The translations under genes were made by a program, and so were the position numbers. From Bacillota bacterium (GTDB taxonomy: Bacteria; Bacillota; Sulfobacillia; JAMCWA01), in NCBI GenBank assembly GCA_023475165.1, contig JAMCWA010000043.1, positions 1-37,373 of the forward strand: DNA of 37,373 bases, read 5' to 3'. Below the pieces are notes generated by a model, which searched no databases, was not told the origin of the DNA, and was given only the letters and a program-made list of their open reading frames with translations. This document shows, one piece after another, positions 15,481-22,884 of this stretch (position 1 is the first letter of the stretch; each line of letters starts with the position of its first letter).

Positions 15481-16728
15481 CTATTCCGAAGCTATTCCAG
15501 CCCGCCGGCGTCCCTCCACCGTCTCGCCAGACTCCGCCGACAGAACCGCAGCCTGCAGACGCCCTTGCGCCAGAAGGATTTCTACCTGATCCCCGTCGGA
15601 TACCTGGTCGCTCCGCCTTACCACCGTACCGTCGGGTAACCGGGTTATAGTATAGCCCCGGGCCAAGATGGCGACGGGACTCAGCGCTTTGAGCCTTCCC
15701 ACCAACGAACCGAGCTGTCCACGCCAGGACTCCCTTCGCCAGTTCCAGCGCACGACCATGCCCTCCCAAACCTGATCCAACTGTTGTCTTCTTTCCCTGA
15801 CCAGGGTAACCGGGAGCCGGAGGATCTTCCGCGTTTGCAGGCGATGAAGGCGCAGGCGTCCCTCTTTAACCCGGTGCCGCAAAGCCCTTACCAGGCGTTG
15901 ACGGCGCGCATCGATCTCGGCCAAAAGGGCTGACTTCTCCTGGATGGCCAGGGCCACCGCCTCCGATGGGGTGGCCGCCCGCGCGTCGGCCACCAAATCG
16001 GCCACCGTCCAATCACTCTCATGGCCTACGGCGGAAACTACGGGCACCCGAGAGGCGTAAATGGCCCGGGCCAATTCCTCATCGTTGAAGGCCGAGAGAT
16101 CCTCCGCCGATCCGCCCCCGCGCCCCAGGATGATGACGTCCACTCCCACCCTTTGAAGGCGGTTAAGAGCAGCAATCATCGATCTGGCGGCATCCTCTCC
16201 CTGTACCCGAGCCGGTGCAACGAGGAGAGGGAGATTGGGATAACGCCTTCCCGCAATGACCACCATGTCCTTAATGGCCGCCCCCGTTGGGGAGGTGATT
16301 ATCCCTACCTTCCCCGGCAAGAGAGGGAGAGGACGTTTGCGCGACTGAGCGAAGAGGCCCTCTGCCTCCAGGCGCCGCTTCAACTCCAGAAGAGCCAGGT
16401 GTTGATCGCCCGTTCCATCCTCCTGAAGCCGATCGACATACAACTGGTAAAGGCCGTCACGTTCAAAGAGGCCGATATCGCCCAGGGCGATGACCTTCAT
16501 CCCATCCCGAGGCAAAAAGCGGAGAGAAAAGGCCTGGCGGGAAAACATCACCGCACGTAGGCTGGCCGCCTCGTCCTTTAAAGTAAAGTAGAGGTGGCCT
16601 GAACTGTGACGCTTAAAATTCGATATTTCCCCCCTCACCTTCAAAGAGCGAAAAAGGGGGCCGCCCTCCAGGACTTCCTTGATGGCTCTGGTAAGTTCTT
16701 TTACGGTAATGATCCTTTGATTATTCAT
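15481..16728 (-). CDS. xseA: Exodeoxyribonuclease VII large subunit
   Basis: 415 aa, normal. The N-terminal OB fold (about 20-110) has VRGEISNFKRHSSGHLYFTLKDE. The catalytic domain has KVGIITSPTGAAIKDM (about 148-163), VIILGRGGGSAEDLSAFNDEELARAI and VPVVSAVGHESDWTVADLVADARAATPSEA. A long basic coiled coil follows, ending in ARGYTITRLPDGTVVR. It begins at ATG 16728 with only a weak upstream site. It is the first gene of the minus-strand operon and has a leader of about 370 nt that contains a structured RNA domain. Confidence 0.95.
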   Translation of the reverse strand: MNNQRIITVKELTRAIKEVLEGGPLFRSLKVRGEISNFKRHSSGHLYFTLKDEAASLRAVMFSRQAFSLRFLPRDGMKVIALGDIGLFERDGLYQLYVDRLQEDGTGDQHLALLELKRRLEAEGLFAQSRKRPLPLLPGKVGIITSPTGAAIKDMVVIAGRRYPNLPLLVAPARVQGEDAARSMIAALNRLQRVGVDVIILGRGGGSAEDLSAFNDEELARAIYASRVPVVSAVGHESDWTVADLVADARAATPSEAVALAIQEKSALLAEIDARRQRLVRALRHRVKEGRLRLHRLQTRKILRLPVTLVRERRQQLDQVWEGMVVRWNWRRESWRGQLGSLVGRLKALSPVAILARGYTITRLPDGTVVRRSDQVSDGDQVEILLAQGRLQAAVLSAESGETVEGRRRAGIASE

Positions 16729-16806
16729 ATAGCCAAGAGCGTCCCTCTCGTCCTGATGCGGAGCATAGAGCCAGAAGCCCCCCTATACATAATCCAATCT
16801 ACCCCG

Positions 16807-17059
16807 AAACAAATCAGCTGCTTTGAGGGCGCCGCGCGGACGTCGCCGTCCTCGCTTTCGGACACCTACGCTTACCGCATCGCGGCTCAGCTTGGCCCTC
16901 CGGCCGGCACCGTGCCGATTCCTCATCCTTAGGGAGCGGCGCTCGGCGGCATCCGTGCCGCCGTCCGGGCTCTCGGGCCCCGCTTCACCGGATGCGGTGC
17001 CCGGCTCGGTGAAAGCGCTCCGCGGCAATCGCCCGCCCGTCGCCACCCAGCTGATGTTT
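16807..17059 (-). ncRNA. Unidentified structured RNA domain in the xseA leader
   Basis: AAACATCAGCTG (17048-17059 on the minus strand) pairs with CAGCTGAT-TT-GTTT (16807-16820) and closes a 253-nt domain of very high GC. Inside, at least seven hairpins can be drawn in series, including CGCTtTCACCG/CGGTGAAGCG, GGCGGC/GCCGCC, GGCC/GGCC, CCGC/GCGG and GGACG-GCGA-CGTCC, which has a GNRA loop only on the minus strand. I could not match it to RNase P, tmRNA, SRP, 6S or the common riboswitches. It may be a leader element or a separate RNA. Confidence 0.6.
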
Positions 17060-17103
17060 CATTACATTACGGCACCGCCGGAGGCGGTATGGGGATCTAG
17101 TTC

Positions 17104-17132
17104 ATTATAACATTAGATGAGGCCAGTCAAAA
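17104..17132 (-). promoter_or_regulatory. Promoter for the xseA leader/operon
   Basis: A perfect TATAAT (17104-17109) lies on the minus strand. TTTTGA (17127-17132) sits 17 nt upstream and TTGACT (17125-17130) 15 nt upstream. The start point would be near 17097, just before the structured RNA domain. Confidence 0.7.
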
Positions 17133-17256
17133 GAGGTTACGGAACTGTCGCCGCTGGGGGAACGAGGGATGGCCAACTCTTCCAGGACCACGTCAAAGTC
17201 GTCTCTTCCTGTTGCCGCCCGGGTGGTTTGGCGCCTCGCTTTCGGTAGCCTTAAGG

Positions 17257-17286
17257 TTGCTCTTCCCCCCTTGGACGTGTTATAAT
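17257..17286 (+). promoter_or_regulatory. Promoter of folD-fchA
   Basis: TTGCTC (17257-17262), an 18-nt spacer, then a perfect TATAAT (17281-17286). The leader is about 100 nt and holds a small CCCAG/CTGGG hairpin. It points away from the xseA promoter, with about 130 bp between the two. Confidence 0.65.
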
Positions 17287-17395
17287 TCGCCGGGGTGGCT
17301 TCAGACAAGGTTCCTCCCCAGGAGGCCCCTGGGCACCTCGTCGCGCTTGGCCCCTTGTGAAGTGGATGACAAACCAGATGAAGGAGGGATCATTC

Positions 17396-18235
17396 TTGGC
17401 ACAAGTCCTCGACGGCAAGGCCATCGCCAGTACCCTGAAAAAGGAGCTGACAGAACGGGTTGATGCCCTCAAGAAAAGGGGCATCCTTCCCGGGTTGGCC
17501 GTGGTCATGGTGGGCTCCGACGAAGCCTCCGCCGTTTATCTTTCCCGAAAAAAAAAGACAGGCGAGGGAGTCGGCCTGCGGGTTGAAACCCACCTCTTAC
17601 CGGGTGACAGTTCTACCCAACAGGTCCTCGAGCTGATTCAGCGGCTCAATGCCGACCTCAAGATCCATGGCATCCTGGTGGAACAGCCCCTCCCCAAAGG
17701 GCTCAACAAGGACGCCATCATCGATTCCATTGATCCCCGCAAAGACGTGGATGGTTCCAGCCTGGCCAACCTGGGGAATCTCTTTTTGGGCCGCCCTGGT
17801 TTTGTCCCCTGTACCCCACAAAGCGTGATGACTATCCTGGAAAGATACAATATCCCCCTGGCCGGTAAGCACGCCGTGCTTGTGGGCCGGAGCACCGTCG
17901 TCGGTAAACCGCTGAGCATGCTCCTTTTGGCCCAGAATGCCACTGTATCCATATGTCACAGCAAAACCCGCGACCTGGGCGCCATGACCCGGCAGGCCGA
18001 CATCCTGGTGGCCGCTGTCGGAGTCCCGCGGATGATCACCGCCGATATGGTCAGCGAAGGCACCATAGTTGTTGACGTGGGGATTAACGTGGTCGATGGT
18101 AAGACAGTGGGGGACGTGGATTATGAACCCGTCTCCGGCAAAGCCGCGGCCATTACCCCCGTCCCCGGCGGCGTTGGCGCCGTTACCACCATGATCGTAT
18201 TACAGCACGTGGTGGAAAGCGCCGAACGCCTCTAG
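17396..18235 (+). CDS. folD: Bifunctional methylene-THF dehydrogenase / methenyl-THF cyclohydrolase
   Basis: 279 aa from TTG 17396, chosen because AAGGAGG lies 8 nt upstream; an in-frame ATG at 17357 lacks a site. FolD interconverts methylene-, methenyl- and formyl-tetrahydrofolate, the methyl branch of the Wood-Ljungdahl pathway in acetogens. It shows the catalytic region SAVYLSRKKKTGEGVG (about 44-59), ILVEQPLPKGLN (about 97-108), PCTPQSVMTILE, the nucleotide-binding GRSTVVGKPLSMLL and VDVGINVVDG. It has its own promoter and, with fchA, is the only plus-strand block. Its neighbours on the far side of queT are nfnAB, as in Moorella, where Nfn balances NADPH for this step. Confidence 0.95.
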   Translation: MAQVLDGKAIASTLKKELTERVDALKKRGILPGLAVVMVGSDEASAVYLSRKKKTGEGVGLRVETHLLPGDSSTQQVLELIQRLNADLKIHGILVEQPLPKGLNKDAIIDSIDPRKDVDGSSLANLGNLFLGRPGFVPCTPQSVMTILERYNIPLAGKHAVLVGRSTVVGKPLSMLLLAQNATVSICHSKTRDLGAMTRQADILVAAVGVPRMITADMVSEGTIVVDVGINVVDGKTVGDVDYEPVSGKAAAITPVPGGVGAVTTMIVLQHVVESAERL

Positions 18236-18237
18236 GC

Positions 18238-18256
18238 GAGTCCTGACGAACTACGT
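18238..18256. repeat. Solo end of the local MITE-like element
   Basis: GAGTCCTGACGAACTACGT, right after the folD stop, resembles the terminal repeat GACTGCTGACGAACTGCG of the elements at 31437 and 19737. It is a possible remnant only. Confidence 0.35.
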
Positions 18257-18305
18257 CTTAAATTGGCAACCCGGCGTGATCGACTGCCCTAAGGAGGTCA
18301 AGGCC

Positions 18306-18938
18306 ATGTATCCCGAGAATCCGCTCTCCAAATTCGTCAACGACCTGGCTTCCCGCGCCCCCGCCCCTGGAGGGGGCGGCGCTGCCGCCCTGGCCGGTGC
18401 CCTGGGGGCGGCCTTAACCAGTATGGTTTGCAACCTCACCATCGGGAATAAGAAATACGCCCCATACGAAGAGGAAGTAAAGGCCATTCTCACTGCTGCT
18501 CAGGATAAACTGACACAGCTCCAAGCCGGCATCGACGAAGATGTCCAGGCCTTCAATCCGGTCTCCGCTGCCTACGGAATGCCCAAGGGGACCGAGGAGG
18601 AGAAAAAGGCCCGCTCCGCCGCCATCCAGGAAGCCTTGAAGAAGGCCGCCGGTGTTCCCCTCGAGGTGGCCAAACTGGCCCTGGACGTCCTGGAATTGAA
18701 CCTTCGCCTCTTCCCCATTTCCAACGTCAATGTGGTTTCTGACATTGGGGTGGGCGTCCTGATGGCTGAAGCCGCCCTGGAGGGGGCAGCTCTAAACGTG
18801 GAGGTAAACCTGTCCTCCATCAAAGATGAGGCCTTTAACGAGAAGATGCGTCAACAGTTAGACCCGTTGCGAGCCCGGGGGCGGGCAATTCAAGAGCAGC
18901 TATTGGAGATGGTGGAAAAAAGGATTAAGGGGCAATAG
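18306..18938 (+). CDS. fchA: Methenyl-THF cyclohydrolase / cyclodeaminase family protein
   Basis: 210 aa. It belongs to the FTCD cyclodeaminase family: an N-terminal LSKFVNDLASRAPAPGGGGAAALAG, then SMVCNLTIGNKKYA and a helical body ending in EAALNVEVNLSSIKDE-like sequence. It would hydrolyse methenyl-THF to formyl-THF, next to folD in the same pathway. ATG 18306 lies 8 nt after AAGGAGG, so the open frame's earlier ATG at 18276 is not used. It is about 70 nt after folD. Since FolD usually has this activity too, FchA may add flux in the acetogenic direction (inference). Confidence 0.9.
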   Translation: MYPENPLSKFVNDLASRAPAPGGGGAAALAGALGAALTSMVCNLTIGNKKYAPYEEEVKAILTAAQDKLTQLQAGIDEDVQAFNPVSAAYGMPKGTEEEKKARSAAIQEALKKAAGVPLEVAKLALDVLELNLRLFPISNVNVVSDIGVGVLMAEAALEGAALNVEVNLSSIKDEAFNEKMRQQLDPLRARGRAIQEQLLEMVEKRIKGQ

Positions 18939-19100
18939 TGCTCGCTCGGCCCGCTTGGTCTGCACAATCTCTCACGCTGCCCGGTTTCACTGAAAACGGC
19001 ACGACGATCTAAATGATCCCGTGGCTTGACCAAGCGCCGAACCATCACAGAAATGGGTATTTCATCATAACTCTAAAACCTTCAAGACGTCCTTATCGCC

Positions 19101-19156
19101 GGGCCAGCAGGGAAAGGCGGCGCCGACCGCAGCCCCCACTGGCTCCCTCTTTTTTT
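19101..19156 (+). terminator. Likely terminator of folD-fchA
   Basis: GGGCCAG (19101-19107) pairs with CTGGCTC (19139-19145, one G-U), enclosing a GC-rich inner hairpin. TTTTTTT follows at 19150-19156. It lies between convergent fchA and queT. Confidence 0.5.
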
Positions 19157-19182
19157 GCTTTGTGGTCTCCTAGGCCAAGGGC

Positions 19183-19656
19183 TTACTCTGACGGCAGCTG
19201 CCGGGCCACCCAACGCATCAGTGGTACGCCGCCGACAATGAGCAGCACCTCCGGCACCAACAAACTGAGAAAGATGGACCAGAATGGTACATGGAGGATA
19301 AAGGCCAGCATGATCCCGACCGCCAGGGAGATCCACACGGCCAGAAAGCTCGCTGCCGCATAAGGGTTGCTGACATGACCTAACCACCAGGCCAGATAGG
19401 CCCCCACCAGGTTCATTCCCGGCATCCAGAGAAGCTCCCACACCCCGGCATAGGGGCTGGCCAAATTGACCAGGGCCACGCCCAAAGGCATGGCCCAGAT
19501 CAGTTCCTTGCGGTAGATGACCAAAGACTTGACCACCTCAGCCAGGCGAAACTGAAGGACAGCAAAGGAAAGCGGGGCAAAAAGGTACCCCAGCGCGGCA
19601 TAGACGCCGGCCACCATCGCCACCTCCACCAGCTTCCTGGTGTCAGGCTTTTTCAA
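19183..19656 (-). CDS. queT: QueT-family queuosine precursor (preQ1/preQ0) transporter
   Basis: 157 aa, about five membrane segments. The QueT signature is clear: VAGVYAALGYLFAPLSFAVLQFRLAEVVKSLVI (about residues 13-45), then GVALVNLASPYAGVWELLWMP and a C-terminal IFLSLLVPEVLLIVGGVPLM. It is an ECF S-component-like permease for queuosine precursors. TTG 19656 was chosen because the AAGGAG at 19668-19673 is the only good site and is also the 3' end of a preQ1 riboswitch. The upstream open frame to 19782 covers the riboswitch and is not translated. Regulation is by preQ1 masking the ribosome site. Confidence 0.92.
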   Translation of the reverse strand: MKKPDTRKLVEVAMVAGVYAALGYLFAPLSFAVLQFRLAEVVKSLVIYRKELIWAMPLGVALVNLASPYAGVWELLWMPGMNLVGAYLAWWLGHVSNPYAAASFLAVWISLAVGIMLAFILHVPFWSIFLSLLVPEVLLIVGGVPLMRWVARQLPSE

Positions 19657-19669
19657 CTCGTCATCAACT

Positions 19670-19702
19670 CCTTGTTTTTTTACCGGGGTATCCGCGACCC
19701 GG
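19670..19702 (-). promoter_or_regulatory. preQ1-I riboswitch controlling queT
   Basis: The 33-nt minus-strand sequence has P1 CCGGG/CCCGG (19698-19702 with 19683-19687), a loop beginning TCGC, an A7 tract, then CAAGG. This is the layout of the Thermoanaerobacter tengcongensis preQ1 aptamer, including the 3' CAAGG that forms P2. The aptamer end overlaps the Shine-Dalgarno AAGGAG of queT, so it should act on translation: preQ1 bound, queT off. Aptamer, spacing and a queuosine-transport gene all agree. Confidence 0.95.
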
Positions 19703-19736
19703 GGGATTGCCTGTCCATAACAGGACCCTGTCACTA

Positions 19737-20032
19737 GGAGACCGCTGAAAAACCCCCACCTGCGTTGTGGCGCAATCTGCAAGTAAGAACCTTCTTATTA
19801 AAGGGGCGTTGCTATTGCAAATTGTCGCTCCGGCGGCTCCTCGCTCAACGTACCGCCCAGTACGCCTCGCTTCGGAGCCTTGTCGCTCCTAGCATCTGGG
19901 CTGATTTGAGGTCTCGCCCTTGCGATTGGGCTAAAGCCGCCAGAAGTACGATCGCCATCAAGCGCAGTACAGACTATGGCGGCTTTTCCCGGGCGGGTTA
20001 ACCACGCAAAACGCAGTTCGTCAGCACTCCCC
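19737..20032. mobile_element. MITE-like element, copy A (about 296 bp)
   Basis: The left end GGAGACCGCTGAAAAAC and the right end GTTCGTCAGCACTCCCC are imperfect inverted repeats, with CTAG at both borders that may be a target duplication. The core 19823-19901 is nearly identical to 31466-31544 (GTCGCTCCGGCGGCTCC, GTACGCCTCGCTTCGGAGCC). There is no transposase. The right half also carries a 10-bp perfect inverted repeat, AAAGCCGCCA/TGGCGGCTTT (19933-19942 and 19977-19986). Confidence 0.7.
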
Positions 20033-20034
20033 TA

Positions 20035-20105
20035 GGGGACTGCTGAAAAACACCCATCTGCCGGTCAGGCGGCCTCGCTGAAAGCGCGGTTTTCCGGCGG
20101 TCTCC
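20035..20105. mobile_element. MITE-like element, copy C (about 70 bp)
   Basis: It abuts copy A. The left end GGGGACTGCTGAAAAAC and the right end GTTTTCCGGCGGTCTCC are inverted copies of the copy A left end. The CACCCATCTGC stretch inside also occurs in copy B. It looks like a core-deleted member of the same family. Confidence 0.55.
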
Positions 20106-20161
20106 AGTAGCCTCCTGCCTCCCGTTTGGCCGTCGTCCGGCGGATGGAGGCGCCCCGCCTA

Positions 20162-21550
20162 TCACTTCCCCAGCAGGTACTCGTGAATCGCCGCCGCCGC
20201 CTTTTTCCCAGCCCCCATGGCCAGGATCACGGTGGCCGCCCCCGTTACGGCGTCGCCGCCGGCATAGACCCCTTCTCGGGAGGTGAGGCCTGTCTCCTCT
20301 TCCACCGCCAGACCGCCCCAGTCCTGGGTCTGCAACCCCGGTGTCGTCTTGGAAACCAAGGGGTTGGGGCTGGTGCCCAGAGCCATGATGACAGTGTCAA
20401 CTTCAATGACAAACTGAGACCCCTTTACGGCCACAGGTCGGCGGCGCCCCGAGGCATCCGGTTCGCCTAGCTCCATCCGGTGGCATTCAAGACCGGTAAC
20501 CCAGCCGGCATCATTTCCCAGGATCCGTACCGGATTGGTTAGGGTCTTCAGGACGATGCCTTCTTCCTTGGCGTGCTCCAGTTCTTCCTTGCGGGCCGGC
20601 ATCTCCGCTTCGGAACGGCGATAGACTATATAGACCTCCTCGACATTGGGCAGCCGGCGGGCCGACCGAGCCGCATCCATGGCCACGTTGCCGGCACCGA
20701 CAACAGCTACCCGCGCCCCTATTTTTACCGGCGTGTCGTATTCAGGAAAGAGGTAGGCCTTCATCAAATTGATCCTGGTTAAGAACTCATTGGCGGAAAA
20801 AACGCCATTGAGACTTTCCCCGGGGATATCCATGAATTTCGGCAGACCGGCTCCTGTTCCCAAGAAGACAGCTTGATAGCCAAGTTCTTTAATCTCGTCC
20901 ACGGTGATGGTCTTCCCCACCACTACGTCGGTTTGAAAATCCACCCCCTGGGCCCGTAGAATCTCTACCTCATCCCGGACGATCTTTTTGGGGAGACGAA
21001 ACTCGGGGATGCCGTAGATGAGCACGCCCCCCAGGTCATGGAGGGCCTCATAAACCGTCACCTGGTACCCCCGGCGGACCAGGTCGCCGGCCGCCGCCAG
21101 GCCCGCCGGGCCGGAGCCGACGACGGCCACCTTCTTGCCATTGGAGGCCGGCCTGGGAGGTACCGTTAGCCCCCTGGCCAGAGCCCGGTCGGCCACGTAC
21201 CTTTCCAGCCGTCCAATGGCGATGGGCCTACCGGCCTTATTCAAGATGCAACTCTGTTCGCACTGCTCCTCCTGCGGGCAGACCCGCCCGCAGACCGCCG
21301 GAAGGCTGTTGGTCTCTTTTATCTTGTCAATGGCCCCGTCGAAATCGCCTTTACGGATAAGCCCGATAAAGTCCTTAATCTGCACCGCGACTGGGCAGCC
21401 CTTCTGGCAGACAGGATCTTTGCATTGCAGACAGCGGGAGGCCTCTTCTATGGCCATTTCCTCGGTGTACCCCAGCGCCACCTCAGAAAAATTCCTGATC
21501 CTGAGCAGGGGATCCTGAGCCGGCATCTTGACCCTGGTCTTAACAGCCAT
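20162..21550 (-). CDS. nfnB: NfnB-type subunit (glutamate synthase small-subunit-like flavoprotein)
   Basis: 462 aa. Two N-terminal cysteine clusters, CLQCKDPVCQKGCP (about residues 40-53) and CGRVCPQEEQCEQSC (about 87-101), bind [4Fe-4S] centres. They are followed by an FAD site VAVVGSGPAGLAAAGDL (about 145-161) and an NADP site VAVVGAGNVAMDAARSARRL (about 285-304). It lies 2 nt after nfnA with GGGAGGTG before ATG 21550. The pair is the NADH-dependent ferredoxin:NADP oxidoreductase, which makes NADPH by flavin-based bifurcation. A glutamate synthase beta subunit is the other reading, but no large glutamate synthase gene is here and the NfnA partner is present. Confidence 0.88.
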   Translation of the reverse strand: MAVKTRVKMPAQDPLLRIRNFSEVALGYTEEMAIEEASRCLQCKDPVCQKGCPVAVQIKDFIGLIRKGDFDGAIDKIKETNSLPAVCGRVCPQEEQCEQSCILNKAGRPIAIGRLERYVADRALARGLTVPPRPASNGKKVAVVGSGPAGLAAAGDLVRRGYQVTVYEALHDLGGVLIYGIPEFRLPKKIVRDEVEILRAQGVDFQTDVVVGKTITVDEIKELGYQAVFLGTGAGLPKFMDIPGESLNGVFSANEFLTRINLMKAYLFPEYDTPVKIGARVAVVGAGNVAMDAARSARRLPNVEEVYIVYRRSEAEMPARKEELEHAKEEGIVLKTLTNPVRILGNDAGWVTGLECHRMELGEPDASGRRRPVAVKGSQFVIEVDTVIMALGTSPNPLVSKTTPGLQTQDWGGLAVEEETGLTSREGVYAGGDAVTGAATVILAMGAGKKAAAAIHEYLLGK

Positions 21551-21552
21551 AA

Positions 21553-22383
21553 TTAATGCACCTCCCTCTGGGCTCGTTCGTTGGCCAACTTCTGTTCCTC
21601 CGCATACAGCTTGCCGCGGCGTAAGGCTTCATCGAAATCCACCAGGTGCCCATCAAAGACCGGTCCGTCGACGCAGGCAAAGCGGACCTGTCCACCCACC
21701 GTTACCCGGCAGGCCCCGCACATCCCGGTGCCATCTACCATGATCGGGTCAACGCTGACCCAGGTCTTCAGTCTATAAGGCCGCGTCACCTCAGCCACCG
21801 CCCGCATCATGATCATCGGACCGATGGCAATGACCTCATCGAGCTTTCTGCCGCTGTTAATGAGCTGTTTTAGGACATCGGTGACCAAACCATGGTGGCC
21901 CTTGGAGCCGTCATCGGTGGCCACCAGGACCTCCTGAGAAACCTGCTGTAATTCCTCCTCAAATATGAGAAGATCCTTATTCCTGGCACCAATGATGGAG
22001 ATTACCTCCACTCCCTTGGCGTGGAGGGCCTTGGCTTTGGGATAAATGGGGGCCACGCCGAAGCCTCCCCCGACACAGACGACGATACCCTTCTCGGCCA
22101 GTTGGGCCGGGACCCCCAGGGGTCCGGTGAAGTCCAGAATGGAGTCGCCGGCCGTTAGTCGTCCTAGGTCACGGCTGGTCTTTCCCACTTCCTGAATGAC
22201 GATGGTCACCGTCCCCTTTTCCCGATCGTAATCAGCAATGGTCAGGGGAATGCGCTCGCCCCGGGGGTCCAGCCGGACGATGACAAACTGCCCAGGCTGG
22301 GCCTTCCTCGCCACCAGGGGGGCTTGGACGACGTAGAGCTTGGTGATGGGGGTAAGATCTCTTCTCTGCAAAATCTTAAACAC
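21553..22383 (-). CDS. nfnA: NfnA-type subunit (FNR-like FAD/NAD and [2Fe-2S] protein)
   Basis: 276 aa from GTG 22383 with GGAGG 7 nt upstream; the longer frame to 22470 has no site. The FAD-binding domain has RIPLTIADYDREKGTVTIVIQEVGK-type sequence, the NAD-binding part is GIVVCVGGGFGVAPIYPKAKAL, and the C-terminal iron-sulfur ligands lie in DGTGMCGACRVTV and FACVDGP. This is the small subunit of Nfn (also described as the sulfide dehydrogenase alpha-type partner). It overlaps the nfnB ribosome site at its 3' end, so the two are coupled. The proximity to folD suggests NADPH supply to one-carbon reduction (inference from Moorella). Confidence 0.9.
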   Translation of the reverse strand: MFKILQRRDLTPITKLYVVQAPLVARKAQPGQFVIVRLDPRGERIPLTIADYDREKGTVTIVIQEVGKTSRDLGRLTAGDSILDFTGPLGVPAQLAEKGIVVCVGGGFGVAPIYPKAKALHAKGVEVISIIGARNKDLLIFEEELQQVSQEVLVATDDGSKGHHGLVTDVLKQLINSGRKLDEVIAIGPMIMMRAVAEVTRPYRLKTWVSVDPIMVDGTGMCGACRVTVGGQVRFACVDGPVFDGHLVDFDEALRRGKLYAEEQKLANERAQREVH

Positions 22384-22426
22384 CGCAAAACCTCCGTTTC
22401 CTCTCATATGTGATGGTTTGGGATTG

Positions 22427-22840
22427 TTACTTCTTTCCCAAATCCTTGGCCGCGCGATCCAATAAGCCATTAATGAAGCGGGCCGCTTCCTCCGAGCTGT
22501 ATTTCTTAGCCAGTTCCACTGCCTCGTTGATGGAGGCGGCCGCCGGGATGTCGGGAAGAGACATCAACTCATAGAGTCCCAGGCGCAGGATGTTCCGATC
22601 GATTCTTCCCATCCGTCCCAGTCGCCACGAATGGGATAGACTCCGAATAAGCCTATCTAAACGTTTCTTCTCCTGAACCACGCCCCCTACCAAAAGCCGG
22701 GCAAACTCTAAGGACTTGTCCTCTACCCTTTCCTCGGCAGTCCCCAGAGCAGCCGAAAGAGCCCGAAAGGGCTCCTCCCGGGTCAAATCGATCTGAAAGA
22801 GAGCCTGCAGGGCCAACTCACGGCCCTTTCGTCGCAGCAA
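22427..22840 (-). CDS. nusB: Transcription antitermination factor NusB
   Basis: 137 aa, full length. The all-helical NusB fold is recognisable: RRKGRELALQALFQIDL at the start, LDRLIRSLSHSWRLGRMGRIDRNILRLGLYEL in the middle (about 68-99), and ASINEAVELAKKYSSEEAARFINGLLDRAAKDLGKK at the end. NusB with NusE binds boxA of rRNA leaders. The start is TTG 22840 (AAGG close upstream); an ATG 18 nt earlier is out of frame. nusB next to asp23/amaP and near folD is the normal Firmicutes arrangement. Confidence 0.95.
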   Translation of the reverse strand: MLRRKGRELALQALFQIDLTREEPFRALSAALGTAEERVEDKSLEFARLLVGGVVQEKKRLDRLIRSLSHSWRLGRMGRIDRNILRLGLYELMSLPDIPAAASINEAVELAKKYSSEEAARFINGLLDRAAKDLGKK

Positions 22841-22884
22841 ATACCTTCATCCTTTCTCCAGCGGAACGAAGTTCGTCGGCACTC

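Noticed and set aside
16783..17046. 87-residue minus-strand frame (and a 95-residue plus-strand frame) in the xseA leader
   Set aside because: Both fall in the GC-rich hairpin domain, have Arg/Gly/Pro-rich content without ribosome sites, and look like by-products of high GC.
16807..17059. RNase P RNA, tmRNA, SRP RNA or cobalamin/TPP riboswitch for the xseA leader domain
   Set aside because: None of the invariant motifs of these RNAs could be found on either strand.
19657..19782. N-terminal extension of QueT
   Set aside because: The frame crosses a clear preQ1 riboswitch and would add residues before the family start.
22864..22884. Another solo end of the MITE-like element between nusB and the DUF2273 gene
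   Set aside because: GAAGTTCGTCGGCACTCC resembles the end repeat but the match is too short and imperfect to be sure.
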